64,000 bases of DNA, taken from assembly GCA_003550275.1 (NCBI GenBank), contig QXCW01000002.1, positions 1,302,001 to 1,366,000 of the forward strand, in the 5' to 3' direction. Below, one piece after another: positions 35,396 through 44,644 of this stretch. The notes below the pieces were generated by a model. The model had not been told where the DNA came from. It saw only the letters and a list, made by a program, of their open reading frames with translations, and ran no database searches. Origin of the DNA: Flavobacteriaceae bacterium MAR_2010_72 (GTDB lineage: Bacteria > Bacteroidota > Bacteroidia > Flavobacteriales > Flavobacteriaceae). A program made the translations under genes and the position numbers. Positions within the stretch are counted from its first letter, which is position 1, and each line of letters opens with the position of its first letter.

Positions 35396-36973
35396 ATGGA
35401 CTTAATATACCATAACCCTTATCGCATTATAGGTATTCTCTCAAACACTTCTGAAAGAGAATTGCAAAAACGAAAAGCCAGAATAAAGGCTTACACAAGG
35501 GTTAGTCAAGAAGTTAATTCTGACTACGATTTTCAAATACTTGGAACTATTCCAAGAACTGAAGATTCAATAAATAGAGCTTTCTCAAATATTGAGCAAA
35601 ATCAAGACAAGGTAAACTATTCATTATTTTGGTTTTTAAATGTAAGTCCTTTTGACAATACCGCGATTGAATATTTGAAAAATGGTAATGAAGAAAAAGC
35701 AATTGAAATTTGGGAGAAAGTAACTACTAACAAAGAAGTTAATTCGAAAAACTTTTCTGCATTCAGTAATTTTGGAACCTTCAAACTCTTAAGTAAGAGG
35801 AAATCAGATATTAAGGTAGGTATTGAGGTCAAATTAAAACTCATTGAATCTGAATACTTTGAAAACTTTGTCCATACCGTTGCAGATGAAACTTATACAA
35901 TTGACAATCAAAAACAATCTGAAAAATTGATTGATGAACTATTGACACAATTCAAAAATCAATATTCAAGTTCGGAAACATTGCAATTCTTCAGCGGATG
36001 CAATGGAACTACTCAAAAATATCTTTCCAAAAAGTTTACTGAAGAACCATTGCATAAAATCGAAAGCCAAATAGAAAAATGTAAAAGGAAAAGGAAATTA
36101 GACAAAAGTAGTGCCTATGAATTTGGATTAAAGTTAGCTGCAAACTGTAAAGATGATTTATCTCTTTTAAATTCAATACTTGGAAATGCAGACCTAAAAT
36201 ACAAAGCAATAGCTGACCAACTTGCCAATGAAATAATGCAATGTGGAATTGATTATTTTAATGAATGTCAAGAAAACGATTCCAATGAAAACTATCTTGA
36301 GTTAGCTCAAAAATTAACAAAAATAGCAGATAGAATTGCAGTAGGTAAGTTAGCTAAAGATAGAGCAAAAGACAGTCTTGTAACTCTTGCAGAAATGAAA
36401 GACCAAGAGATTAATCAGGCAATTCATCTTTTAAAATCTATAAAAGATGCTTATGAAACGAATGAAAGGCAGTTAATGGCACAGGTATTTGAGCAATCAA
36501 GATCATTGGGCTCTGGTCAATCTATAAATTGGACGAAGGTTACTGAATTAATTAGAAATTCAATTGATTGGGACAAAGCTATTGAATTAATAAACAATGT
36601 AATACCTAAAAAAAATGTTCAAAAAATTAAAAATGTTCAAAACGCATCCAAGATAAGTGAGTACAAAAAATTGGTTGAATTTATATTGGATAAACTAAGT
36701 TATTCTCACAAAAGTAGAATTCAATACTTACAATATTGGCAAGAAGTTCAACCAACAAAAAGCACGAATACTTCGTCACCTACAAGAACAATAAGTTCAA
36801 GTAATACAACAAGGACAGCTAGTTCAAGTAGTAGTAGTTGGGCGGAAGAGAATCCAGGCTGTCTTATCTCAATCATTTGTTTAGTAATTGGCGCAATCTT
36901 ACTTGCAAACGACGTAGGTTTTGGGGGATTTTTAATTTTTGTTGGTTTATTAGCGCATAAAATTGATAGTTAA
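35396..36973 (+). CDS. J-domain-like protein with C-terminal membrane segments
   Basis: A 525-residue protein. Residues 1-80 (NPYRIIGILSNTSERELQKR...DSINRAFSNIEQNQDKVNYSLFWF) match the NPFRILGL...SLFWF head of bacterial proteins that resemble DnaJ J-domains, but no HPD tripeptide is present. Residues 80-430 are a helical TPR-like solenoid. Residues about 440-480 are a Ser/Thr-rich linker and about 485-520 form two membrane segments (CLISIICLVIGAILLA and GGFLIFVGLLA). It starts a tight operon with GrpE-like and Hsp70 proteins, supporting a co-chaperone role anchored at the inner membrane. Confidence 0.7.
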   Translation: MDLIYHNPYRIIGILSNTSERELQKRKARIKAYTRVSQEVNSDYDFQILGTIPRTEDSINRAFSNIEQNQDKVNYSLFWFLNVSPFDNTAIEYLKNGNEEKAIEIWEKVTTNKEVNSKNFSAFSNFGTFKLLSKRKSDIKVGIEVKLKLIESEYFENFVHTVADETYTIDNQKQSEKLIDELLTQFKNQYSSSETLQFFSGCNGTTQKYLSKKFTEEPLHKIESQIEKCKRKRKLDKSSAYEFGLKLAANCKDDLSLLNSILGNADLKYKAIADQLANEIMQCGIDYFNECQENDSNENYLELAQKLTKIADRIAVGKLAKDRAKDSLVTLAEMKDQEINQAIHLLKSIKDAYETNERQLMAQVFEQSRSLGSGQSINWTKVTELIRNSIDWDKAIELINNVIPKKNVQKIKNVQNASKISEYKKLVEFILDKLSYSHKSRIQYLQYWQEVQPTKSTNTSSPTRTISSSNTTRTASSSSSSWAEENPGCLISIICLVIGAILLANDVGFGGFLIFVGLLAHKIDS

Positions 36974-36998
36974 TTTTATTTTTTAAATAATTATTTCA

Positions 36999-37940
36999 AT
37001 GAAACAAATTATAATGTCCATTTTTCTTTCGGTTAACATAAATGTTATCGCACAGCAATTCCAAGATTCAATTTTGATTCAGGAAATACCAACCATTAAA
37101 AACAACATATTTCAGCAACGGCAAGAGATTGACGCTTTAACTAAAAAGCTGAACAACCAAAATTATACAATTGGAAAACAAAGCCAGACTATTTCAACTT
37201 TGCAAGAGCAAAACACTAGCTTAAATGCATCCATTGACAGTTTGAATCAACTCATCGAAATTAACAGCCAAAATATAGTATCCAATTCCAAAGAGCTTGG
37301 AACTAAAATCCAAGAAACAGGACAAAAAGCGAACACTCAAATAGCCCAATTGGATAGTAGTGTAGAGAAAAACAGACTGTATTGGATAATTGCCACTTTG
37401 GCGACACTTTTATTAGGTGGTTTGATTTATTGGTTATTGGGCAAACGCATTAATTCGAGTAAAACGGATGTCGAGACCCAAATCAGAAATACCAAAGCTT
37501 TGCTAGAAGAAGAAAGTGTTAAATTGGATAATAAATTATTGGAAGTTTTAGAAACTCAACTAAAACTAAAACAAGAAGATAGCAAATTACAACCAAATAT
37601 CTTTACAGAAAAAGCAGACCATTCATTAGCCTTAAAAGTTGCAGATGAAATTGTACGAATGCAAAAAAACCTAACGCAAATGGATGAAAAAACCAAAGGA
37701 TTAAAACAATTGAATTCATCTGTCCAACGTATTCAAGACAACTTTGCAGCCAATGGTTATGAATTAGTTGATATGCTTGGGAAAGAATACAATGACGGTA
37801 TGAAAGTATCGGCAAACTTTGTCCCAAGTGAAGATTTAGAAACGGCAAAACAAATTATTACACGAATCATAAAACCACAAGTAAACTTTAAAGGAGAAAT
37901 GATCCAAGCTGCTCAAATTGAAGTTAGTGTAGGAGAATAA
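36999..37940 (+). CDS. Membrane coiled-coil protein with GrpE-like C-terminal head
   Basis: A 313-residue protein. It has a signal peptide or first helix (1-19, VIAQQ), a long coiled coil (about 25-120), one membrane helix (about 127-148, LYWIIATLATLLLGGLIYWLLG), a second coiled coil, and a C-terminal 60 residues (GYELVDMLGKEYNDGMKVSANFVPS...QVNFKGEMIQAAQIEVSV) that follow the GrpE head pattern G-V-x-x-I-D...G-x-x-Y-x-x-x-x-x-x-x-x-x...G-x-x-I-R-P-A-x-V-x-V. GrpE exchanges nucleotide on Hsp70; an Hsp70 gene starts 13 bases later. The similarity is by eye and distant. Confidence 0.6.
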   Translation: MKQIIMSIFLSVNINVIAQQFQDSILIQEIPTIKNNIFQQRQEIDALTKKLNNQNYTIGKQSQTISTLQEQNTSLNASIDSLNQLIEINSQNIVSNSKELGTKIQETGQKANTQIAQLDSSVEKNRLYWIIATLATLLLGGLIYWLLGKRINSSKTDVETQIRNTKALLEEESVKLDNKLLEVLETQLKLKQEDSKLQPNIFTEKADHSLALKVADEIVRMQKNLTQMDEKTKGLKQLNSSVQRIQDNFAANGYELVDMLGKEYNDGMKVSANFVPSEDLETAKQIITRIIKPQVNFKGEMIQAAQIEVSVGE

Positions 37941-37953
37941 AAAACATTAAACA

Positions 37954-40500
37954 ATGGCAAGAACTAAAATTGACTACGGAATTGATTTAGGAACAACGAA
38001 TTCCGCTATTTCAAGAATGGAAAATGGAGAAGCAACCATTAAAAAAACGGATATGCAAGCAGACACAATGCCCTCTTGTGTCTATATTAACAAGAAAAAA
38101 GCTATCCAAATTGGGCAAACTGCTTATAATGCTCTAAAAAGACAGAAGCTGAATGCAATGAAGAGTTGGGATTCAGAAGATGATAATGCTTTCATTGAAT
38201 TCAAAAGGACTATGGGAACTGATAAAAAGTATCCGAGTTCTAACCTTGAAAAGGACTTGAATTCAGAAGAACTATCAGCAGAAGTTCTGAAAACATTGAA
38301 GTCTTTTGTAAAAGATGAGAATGTCAATTCCATTGTTATCACAGTACCAGCCGCTTTTAAAAACAACCAAAAAGAAGCAACAAGAGAAGCCGCAAAATTA
38401 GCAGGTTTCAATCATATTGAATTGTTACAAGAACCTGTTGCCGCTTCAATGGCTTATGGATTAGATTCCAATAAAAAAGACGGTTTTTGGTTGGTATTCG
38501 ATTTCGGTGGAGGAACTTTTGATGCAGCACTTTTAAAAGTTGAAGAAGGGATAATGAAAGTGATTGACACCGAAGGTGATAATTATCTTGGTGGTAAAAA
38601 CTTGGACTTTGCAATTGTAGATGAAATTATCTTGCCATACATCCAAGAAAACTTTGTGATTGATTCTATTTTGGCGGATGATACAAAAAAGCAAATTCTG
38701 CGTAATGCAATGAAATTTTATGCAGAAGAAACTAAAATAAAGCTTTCATTCAATGACACACATAATATCTTGTCTGATTTGGGAGATATTCCTGGTGAAG
38801 ACGATGAAGGCGAAGAATTTGAATTAGACATTACCGTAACTCAAAATGACATTGCCAGGGCGGTTTCGCCAGTTTTTCAAAAAGCAATTGATGTAAGCAA
38901 AAAACTGTTAGAGCGCAATAATTTAAAAGGCTCGTCTTTAGATTCATTAATACTTGTTGGTGGACCAACGTTTTCACCTGTCTTAAGAAAAATGTTGGAA
39001 CAACAAATCTGCAAACCTGACACAAGTGCCGACCCAATGACGGTAGTTTCAAAAGGTGCTGCTTTGTATGCTTCTACGGTAAATGTTTCAGAGGAAGTAC
39101 GAGATCAAACCAGAGATAAAACAAAGATTCAATTAGAAATAGCCAATGAATCATCAACAGTTGAAACAGAAGAATTTGTTCCGATTAAAATTTTAGCAGA
39201 CAAAACAGAAGGAGAAATTCCTGAAAAGGTATTTGCAGAAGTTACCAGAGGTGATAAAGCTTGGTCAAGTGGAAAAGTTGAAATCAATACAATTGGGGAA
39301 ATTGTAGAAATTCAACTCAATGAAGGAAAAACTAACGTTTTTGAAGTTGTTCTGTTTGACGACAAAGGAAATATTTTGGAAAGTGAGCCATCAAGCTTCA
39401 GCGTGATTCAAGGTTCTAAAATTGGAAGTGCAACTTTACCTTACAATATGGGTATTGAACTAAAAGATAAAACTACAGGTAAGGTTCGATTTGTAACAAT
39501 TAAAGGTTTAGAAAAAAACCAGTCGATTCCAGCAGTTGGAACACGAAACGGACTAAAAACTCAAAAGCAGATTCGACCAGGTATGGATTCTGACTTCTTC
39601 AAAATTCCTGTTTATGAAGGCGAACACGCATCGGAAGGAACAAGAGCAATCTACAACGAACACGTTACTGATATTAAAATAAGTGGTGCAGATTTACCTT
39701 CACTTTTACCAGAAAACAGTGATGTTGACTTGACTGTGAATATCGATAGGTCAGAAAAAATCACGGTTACTGCATATTTCCCATATTTGGATTTCACCCA
39801 CGAAACAGAAGTTGAAAGCAAAACAAAATCAACAGATGTGAATTGGTTAGCTAGCGAAATTCGAAAGGCAGAGGCAAGTGTTAAAGAATTAATCCAAGAA
39901 GGGAATTCTCATAATGGGCAGTTGCAAAGGTTAGAACAAGAATTAGAGGAAATTCAAAAACTGTTTAATGCTGATAAGGAAGGAAATAAAGATCAAGTAT
40001 TAAATGAGTTAAGAAAATCATTAAAAACAATTGATGAACTCAATGAAACTACCGAATGGCCAAAATTGGAAGAAACTTTAAAAGAAGAATTTTACCGATT
40101 GGAAAAAGTCAATAAAGATTTAGGAAATGATAAAACCACACAAGTAGTCAATCAATTCCGTTCACAATTGGATGAAGTGATTCGAGCAAAAGATGTAAAA
40201 CTTGGAAACGTTCTCTTGGAAGAAATTGAAGGTTTCTTTGTTCAATTGACATTCATTTATCAGTTGATTGGTTTTGTCAATAGTCATAATGATCATTTCG
40301 ATTCATTCCATTGGAAAGATACTAGCAGAGCAAGAACGCTTTTAAACAAAGGATTACAAATTATTGGGGAAAATCCAACTGTAGATGTACTACATCCTGT
40401 AGTTATTTCGATTATTGAACTGCAGATTTCAGACCCTGATTTAGCATGTCCTGATTGTGGCACACCAGGTTGCAACAGCAGTTGCTTACTTAAAGGATAA
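37954..40500 (+). CDS. Hsp70/DnaK-family chaperone with C-terminal Cys cluster
   Basis: An 848-residue protein, about 200 residues longer than DnaK. The ATPase domain is complete: YGIDLGTTNSAISRM (phosphate 1), TVPAAFKNNQKEATREAAKLAG, LLQEPVAASMAYG, FDFGGGTFDAALLKV (phosphate 2) and LILVGGPTFSPVLRKML (adenosine). A divergent substrate-binding region (about 400-620) is followed by a long coiled-coil domain (about 630-790) and an unusual tail, ACPDCGTPGCNSSC, with four Cys that could bind zinc. It is not the housekeeping DnaK: the substrate domain and tail differ, and it lies in an accessory operon with J-like and GrpE-like partners. Confidence 0.85.
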   Translation: MARTKIDYGIDLGTTNSAISRMENGEATIKKTDMQADTMPSCVYINKKKAIQIGQTAYNALKRQKLNAMKSWDSEDDNAFIEFKRTMGTDKKYPSSNLEKDLNSEELSAEVLKTLKSFVKDENVNSIVITVPAAFKNNQKEATREAAKLAGFNHIELLQEPVAASMAYGLDSNKKDGFWLVFDFGGGTFDAALLKVEEGIMKVIDTEGDNYLGGKNLDFAIVDEIILPYIQENFVIDSILADDTKKQILRNAMKFYAEETKIKLSFNDTHNILSDLGDIPGEDDEGEEFELDITVTQNDIARAVSPVFQKAIDVSKKLLERNNLKGSSLDSLILVGGPTFSPVLRKMLEQQICKPDTSADPMTVVSKGAALYASTVNVSEEVRDQTRDKTKIQLEIANESSTVETEEFVPIKILADKTEGEIPEKVFAEVTRGDKAWSSGKVEINTIGEIVEIQLNEGKTNVFEVVLFDDKGNILESEPSSFSVIQGSKIGSATLPYNMGIELKDKTTGKVRFVTIKGLEKNQSIPAVGTRNGLKTQKQIRPGMDSDFFKIPVYEGEHASEGTRAIYNEHVTDIKISGADLPSLLPENSDVDLTVNIDRSEKITVTAYFPYLDFTHETEVESKTKSTDVNWLASEIRKAEASVKELIQEGNSHNGQLQRLEQELEEIQKLFNADKEGNKDQVLNELRKSLKTIDELNETTEWPKLEETLKEEFYRLEKVNKDLGNDKTTQVVNQFRSQLDEVIRAKDVKLGNVLLEEIEGFFVQLTFIYQLIGFVNSHNDHFDSFHWKDTSRARTLLNKGLQIIGENPTVDVLHPVVISIIELQISDPDLACPDCGTPGCNSSCLLKG

Positions 40501-40512
40501 AAAGTTACGATT

Positions 40513-41178
40513 ATGAGATTAAAAATCATATTACTAATTCCACTATTTTGTTTAGCAATTGCTTCAACTTCTTGTGAAAGTGAAGCGGAGAGAAAGGAAC
40601 GATTAGCAAAAGAAGAACAGCAAAGAATTGAATTGGAAGAAAATCGCAAAGCTGAAGAAGCTGAACGAGCCTTTCAATTGGAGCAAGAGCGAATAGCTAC
40701 AGAAGCTCGTCTTGAAAAAGAAAGACAGGAAAAAGTCATCTACGATAAGTATATTAATAATTCATTGAGTACTGGAACGGCAACTTATGCCTATTGTTTT
40801 GGACAGGATAACAATTGTGTAAGTTCGGGTTGTTCTCAAATAAAAGTAAAGACCCCATTCAATTCAGATGTAATGGTAATAATAAAAAAGCAGAATAAAG
40901 TATATCGACATGCCTATGTTAGGGCTGCCAGTCAGTTTACTTTTGAAATACCAAATGGAACATACCAAACATTTTTTTATTATGGCAAAGGCTGGTATCC
41001 AGAAAAAGAAATGAAAGAAACGGATTGTGGGATTCTCAAAGGCGGCTTTGTTGCTAATGAAATATTTAGCAAAGATGATCCGCAATCGGTAAATAATGAA
41101 GTATTGACATATGAACTGATTTTACAAGAGAATGGGAATCTTGAAACAGAACCGAGCGATTTAAATGAAGCGTTATAG
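40513..41178 (+). CDS. Coiled-coil lipoprotein
   Basis: A 221-residue protein. The lipobox ASTSC puts the acylated Cys at 21. Residues 22-80 are a highly charged Glu/Lys/Arg helix (ERKERLAKEEQQRIELEENR). The C-terminal part is a beta-rich domain (about 90-220) with MVIIKKQNKVYRHAYVRAASQFTFEIPNGTYQTFFYYGKGWYP and four Cys. It should sit in the periplasm facing the membrane-spanning partners of the same operon. It starts 12 bases after the Hsp70 stop and its stop directly abuts the next ATG. The function is unknown. Confidence 0.7.
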   Translation: MRLKIILLIPLFCLAIASTSCESEAERKERLAKEEQQRIELEENRKAEEAERAFQLEQERIATEARLEKERQEKVIYDKYINNSLSTGTATYAYCFGQDNNCVSSGCSQIKVKTPFNSDVMVIIKKQNKVYRHAYVRAASQFTFEIPNGTYQTFFYYGKGWYPEKEMKETDCGILKGGFVANEIFSKDDPQSVNNEVLTYELILQENGNLETEPSDLNEAL

Positions 41179-42948
41179 ATGAACACGGTAGCACCCATAT
41201 TATCCAAAGGTCAATTGATTAATGAGAAATACATCGTTAATTTCTTTCTTAAAAAAGGAAGTTATGCTGAAACCTATCGTGTTAAAGACCAAGATGGAGA
41301 AACTAAATTATTAAAGCTGTTTGTTTATTCTAAATTGAACAGGGCGCAGTTTGATGAAAGTGGAGCTATTCTTGAAATTGAGATTTTAAAGTCTATCAAG
41401 CATCCAAATTTGGTTAAGTATTGTGATTCTGGTGAATTGCTTATTGATAATCAAAAGTATGCTTTTGCTATTCTCGATTTTATTAGTGGGGAAACTTTGG
41501 CGGATAAAATGAAACGGGAGAGCACCTTAAATTATTACGAAGCGAAAGATATTGTATCAGGTGTCCTAAACGGTATAAACTATTTGCATAATCTAGAAAC
41601 TCCGATTATCCATAATGATATTACGAATTTAAATGTGATGTTAGATTTGTCAGGAAAAGTGGCCATTCCTAAAATTATTGACTTTGGATATGCTCGATAT
41701 TTAAGTCAATCAAACAAGGACTTTTTAAAGGACGGCTTAAATCCATTTTATCAAGCTAATGAAGCTTTCAATAAAGTGTTTTCGGTACAAAGTGATGTGT
41801 TTTCAATTGGGGCTTTGTACTTTCATTTGTTAGAAGGCTTACCGCCTTGGTTTGTGGAAATTTCAAAATATAAATCCGATAAAATACAATTGGAAGATGT
41901 TATTTTGAGTGAACGAAAAAAACCATTACATTTTACAGAAAGCATTGATATACAAACTCAAAACGTCCTTACCAAAGCCTTACAACCAAATGCAGAATAC
42001 CGATTTAAAAATGTAAAGGAATTCATTCATGCTCTAAATGGAGAATTAGAGATTAAACAGTTGGAAACAATTCAAGAAACAGCTAAACCAAAACCCAAAA
42101 AATTGAAGGATGGTCAAGGTTTTTCAGCAATCGCCGGAATGCAGGAACTTAAAAGCACCATTCAACTAGATGTTATTGATGCCTTAAATGACAAGGAACG
42201 TTATGAAGAATATGGTTTGTCAATCCCGAACGGAATGTTACTTTATGGGCCTCCCGGATGCGGTAAAACTTTCTTTGCAGAACGGTTGGCAGAAGAAATT
42301 GGCTTTAATTTTTATCAGATAAAACCATCTGATATACAAAGTAAATGGGTAAATGCTTCACAAGAAAATATTAAAAACTTGTTTGATGAAGCTCGAGAAC
42401 ATGCTCCAAGTGTTATCTTTATTGATGAATTGGACGCATTAGTGCCAAATAGAGAAAGATCCAATGTGAGCCATATGAATACGAGTGCTGTTAATGAATT
42501 TTTGGCACAAATGAATAATTGCGGTGAAGATGGTGTTTTTGTTATTGGTGCCACAAATTTACCCAGTAGCATAGACCCAGCAATTATGCGAGCAGGTAGA
42601 TTGGACAAAAAAATCTATGTACCTGTCCCTGATTTGGAAGCCCGCATTTCTATCTTTAAAATGTATTTAGCAAATAGACCAGTTGAACTTGGATTGGATT
42701 ATAATTTATTAGCCTTTTCAACTGAAAATTATGCGTCAGTAGACCTGAAAAATATCTGTGATGAAGCCTCTCGACAAGCACTTCGTTTAAAAGAAAGGGT
42801 GTCAATGGAAGTTTTGATTGAAACCATTAAATCAACTAGACCTAGTTCAACTATAAGTGAATTAAAAAAATATAGATCAATAAAATCACAAATGGAAGGT
42901 CTAACTGAAAACGACAATGAACGACCAAGGATTGGTTTTAAAAAATAA
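41179..42948 (+). CDS. Protein kinase fused to AAA+ ATPase
   Basis: A 589-residue protein. Residues about 1-290 are a Hanks-type Ser/Thr kinase: the glycine loop is weak (LKKGSYAETYRV), the ATP-binding Lys is in LLKLF, the catalytic loop is HNDITNLNVML (HND in place of HRD) and DFG is IIDFGYARY. Residues about 310-570 are a classical AAA+ module: Walker A GPPGCGKT, pore-loop-like FYQIKPSDIQSKWV, Walker B VIFIDELDAL and the second region of homology NLPSSIDPAIMRAGRLDKKIYV, close to FtsH/p97-type unfoldases but without a protease domain. It may phosphorylate and remodel the Hsp70 partners. It abuts the lipoprotein gene. Confidence 0.88.
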   Translation: MNTVAPILSKGQLINEKYIVNFFLKKGSYAETYRVKDQDGETKLLKLFVYSKLNRAQFDESGAILEIEILKSIKHPNLVKYCDSGELLIDNQKYAFAILDFISGETLADKMKRESTLNYYEAKDIVSGVLNGINYLHNLETPIIHNDITNLNVMLDLSGKVAIPKIIDFGYARYLSQSNKDFLKDGLNPFYQANEAFNKVFSVQSDVFSIGALYFHLLEGLPPWFVEISKYKSDKIQLEDVILSERKKPLHFTESIDIQTQNVLTKALQPNAEYRFKNVKEFIHALNGELEIKQLETIQETAKPKPKKLKDGQGFSAIAGMQELKSTIQLDVIDALNDKERYEEYGLSIPNGMLLYGPPGCGKTFFAERLAEEIGFNFYQIKPSDIQSKWVNASQENIKNLFDEAREHAPSVIFIDELDALVPNRERSNVSHMNTSAVNEFLAQMNNCGEDGVFVIGATNLPSSIDPAIMRAGRLDKKIYVPVPDLEARISIFKMYLANRPVELGLDYNLLAFSTENYASVDLKNICDEASRQALRLKERVSMEVLIETIKSTRPSSTISELKKYRSIKSQMEGLTENDNERPRIGFKK

Positions 42949-42953
42949 ATTAT

Positions 42954-43493
42954 ATGGAAACACTAGATTTTAATAAACTACTGCTTAAGACTGCATTTTC
43001 ATGTATGGCTTGTGATGGTGATATTGATAAACGAGAAGTGAAATTGATAAAAAAACTACAAAAGGAATGTAAAACTTTTGGAGACCTTGACATCAATAAA
43101 GAATTGGATATTTTATTGCTTGATATCAATAAAGATGGGCATCAGTTTTTAAAAAATTATTTCCATGAACTCACCACAACCAAATTATCTGAAACCAATG
43201 AATTAAGAATAGTTGAGGCCGCAATTGACACCATAAAAGCTGATGAAAAAGTTGAATACAGTGAAATTAAATTTTTTAAGGTGATTCGTTCAAAACTAAA
43301 AATTGACAACGAAACAATACTTGAAAAACATCCCGATTTTGAAGATTATTTGGAGCAAGACATAATTACTGATTCTTATTTATCAAGACTGCAAGATGAT
43401 TTTTTTGATACACATACCTCAAATGAATTTCAATTGATAAGTGAGATTGATGATGACATCTTGGATAGCCTTAAAAATGAAAATGAAAGGTAA
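42954..43493 (+). CDS. TerB-like helical protein
   Basis: A 179-residue acidic helical protein. FSCMACDGDIDKREVKLIKKLQKEC and the second repeat AIDTIKADEKVEYSEIKFFKVIRSKL follow the TerB/DjlA-N pattern, with D-G-x-I-D-x-x-E in the metal-binding position. TerB-like domains link membrane stress modules, co-chaperones (DjlA) and tellurite-resistance complexes. The C-terminal 50 residues are strongly acidic. It starts 5 bases after the kinase-AAA+ stop. Confidence 0.7.
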   Translation: METLDFNKLLLKTAFSCMACDGDIDKREVKLIKKLQKECKTFGDLDINKELDILLLDINKDGHQFLKNYFHELTTTKLSETNELRIVEAAIDTIKADEKVEYSEIKFFKVIRSKLKIDNETILEKHPDFEDYLEQDIITDSYLSRLQDDFFDTHTSNEFQLISEIDDDILDSLKNENER

Positions 43494-43785
43494 AAATTCA
43501 TTGATAAAGATTGCATTGGCAGTTTTACTGTTTTTGTGCTTGTTGGACATGCCTTATGGCTATTACCAATTTATTCGATTTATAGCTTTAATAGTGTTTG
43601 GAGTTTTGGCATTTAAAGCTAACCAAGAGGGTGAAAAAACTGCAATGATTATATATGGAGCACTCGCTTTACTTTTTCAACCATTTTTTAAAATAGCATT
43701 GGGCAGAGAATTATGGAATATTGTTGATGTTATCGTTGGAATTGGTTTGCTTTTAAGCATATTTTATATTAAAAAAATTAATTGA
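43477..43785 (+). CDS. DUF6804-like small membrane protein
   Basis: About 102 residues from the ATG at 43477; a second ATG is at 43483 and a GTG at 43441. Three to four hydrophobic helices are visible (SLIKIALAVLLFLCLLDM, YQFIRFIALIVFGVLAFKA, TAMIIYGALALLFQPFF, WNIVDVIVGIGLLLSIFYI). The phrase PYGYYQFIRF is characteristic of the DUF6804 group. Its start overlaps the TerB-like gene, so it belongs to the chaperone operon and may be the membrane anchor of the complex. Confidence 0.65.
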   Translation: MKMKGKNSLIKIALAVLLFLCLLDMPYGYYQFIRFIALIVFGVLAFKANQEGEKTAMIIYGALALLFQPFFKIALGRELWNIVDVIVGIGLLLSIFYIKKIN

Positions 43786-43857
43786 ATTTGATATAAAATC
43801 CCTTTTAATATAAACAAGTTCAAACCAATACATTAAAATTTAATTCAAAAACATAAA

Positions 43858-44205
43858 ATGAGGTATATTAATATTTACTTGGCGATCGGTTCAATTCAAA
43901 TTATTTTTATTGTTGTAATTATTATCTTTTTAATAATAGCCCCCTATTTTTTAATTTATTACAAAAGAAATGAACCTGAACATGGTTTGCCTTTATATGT
44001 AAAGCTTATTTTGATTGTTCCTACAATAACTTGGCTTGGTCTTATACCAAGTATTTATATTTTAACACGAAAAAAGGATTTTGATAATAATAAAAAATAT
44101 AAATTTAATAGGAGTACTAGAAATTATGCTGTTTTTCTGTTAATCATGAGTTTATTGTTTACAATAGGCAGATTGATAATGCAATTTAATGGCTTACGAT
44201 ATTAA
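43858..44205 (+). CDS. Hypothetical small membrane protein
   Basis: A 115-residue very hydrophobic protein with three helices (IQIIFIVVIIIFLIIAPYFLI, LYVKLILIVPTITWLGLIPSIYIL, YAVFLLIMSLLFTIGRLI) separated by basic loops. No family is recognised. It follows the DUF6804-like gene by 72 bases and is the last gene before a non-coding stretch; whether it is part of the chaperone operon is open. Confidence 0.5.
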   Translation: MRYINIYLAIGSIQIIFIVVIIIFLIIAPYFLIYYKRNEPEHGLPLYVKLILIVPTITWLGLIPSIYILTRKKDFDNNKKYKFNRSTRNYAVFLLIMSLLFTIGRLIMQFNGLRY

Positions 44206-44644
44206 AACCTTAACAATTTACGAATACAATTTGTGATTATAATTGTTAGGGCTTTCCGTAAGGAAAATACATCCATTGAGTTTAAGTTTAAGCACTAAAT
44301 AATTCTGATCATGGCCACCATTAAAGAAGTCACCTCATTCCAGACTTATAATTCTATATCAGGAAAAATAATTTGAAACTAAAGGGAACGCCGCGGTTTA
44401 GTATTTTGACAATCTTCTTAATCATGTTAAATCTTTAGTATTTAGATGGTATGAATAAACTGAATAAAAAATGCCTTTACATATGTTCTCATTCAGCTCC
44501 TTTTTATATCTTTAGTTTTCACTATTTACAATTAAAATGGCTCAAATTGAATCCATTTTTATTGTAATATTTTTTTGTATCACTGCTTATTAAATGAAAA
44601 ATACTAACTACCTATTAAGGTTAATAAAAACTAGAGCTTAAACA
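44206..44644. other. Intergenic region upstream of the hybrid restriction operon
   Basis: About 440 bases. It contains a partly degenerate TTACGG-type site (GTTAGGGCTTTCCGTAAGG, 44245-44263) and possible -7 boxes such as TATCTTTA at 44507-44514. A 21-codon ATG frame at 44311-44376 (MATIKEVTSFQTYNSIS...) ends in a stop and may be a leftover of a lost gene. Confidence 0.4.

Noticed and set aside
37954-40500. Housekeeping dnaK
   Set aside because: Much longer than DnaK, divergent substrate domain, extra coiled coil and Cys-rich tail, and not next to a classical grpE-dnaJ pair.
44311-44376. 21-codon ORF starting MATIKEVTSF
   Set aside because: Too short and without recognisable match; may be a remnant, so it is only mentioned in the intergenic entry.
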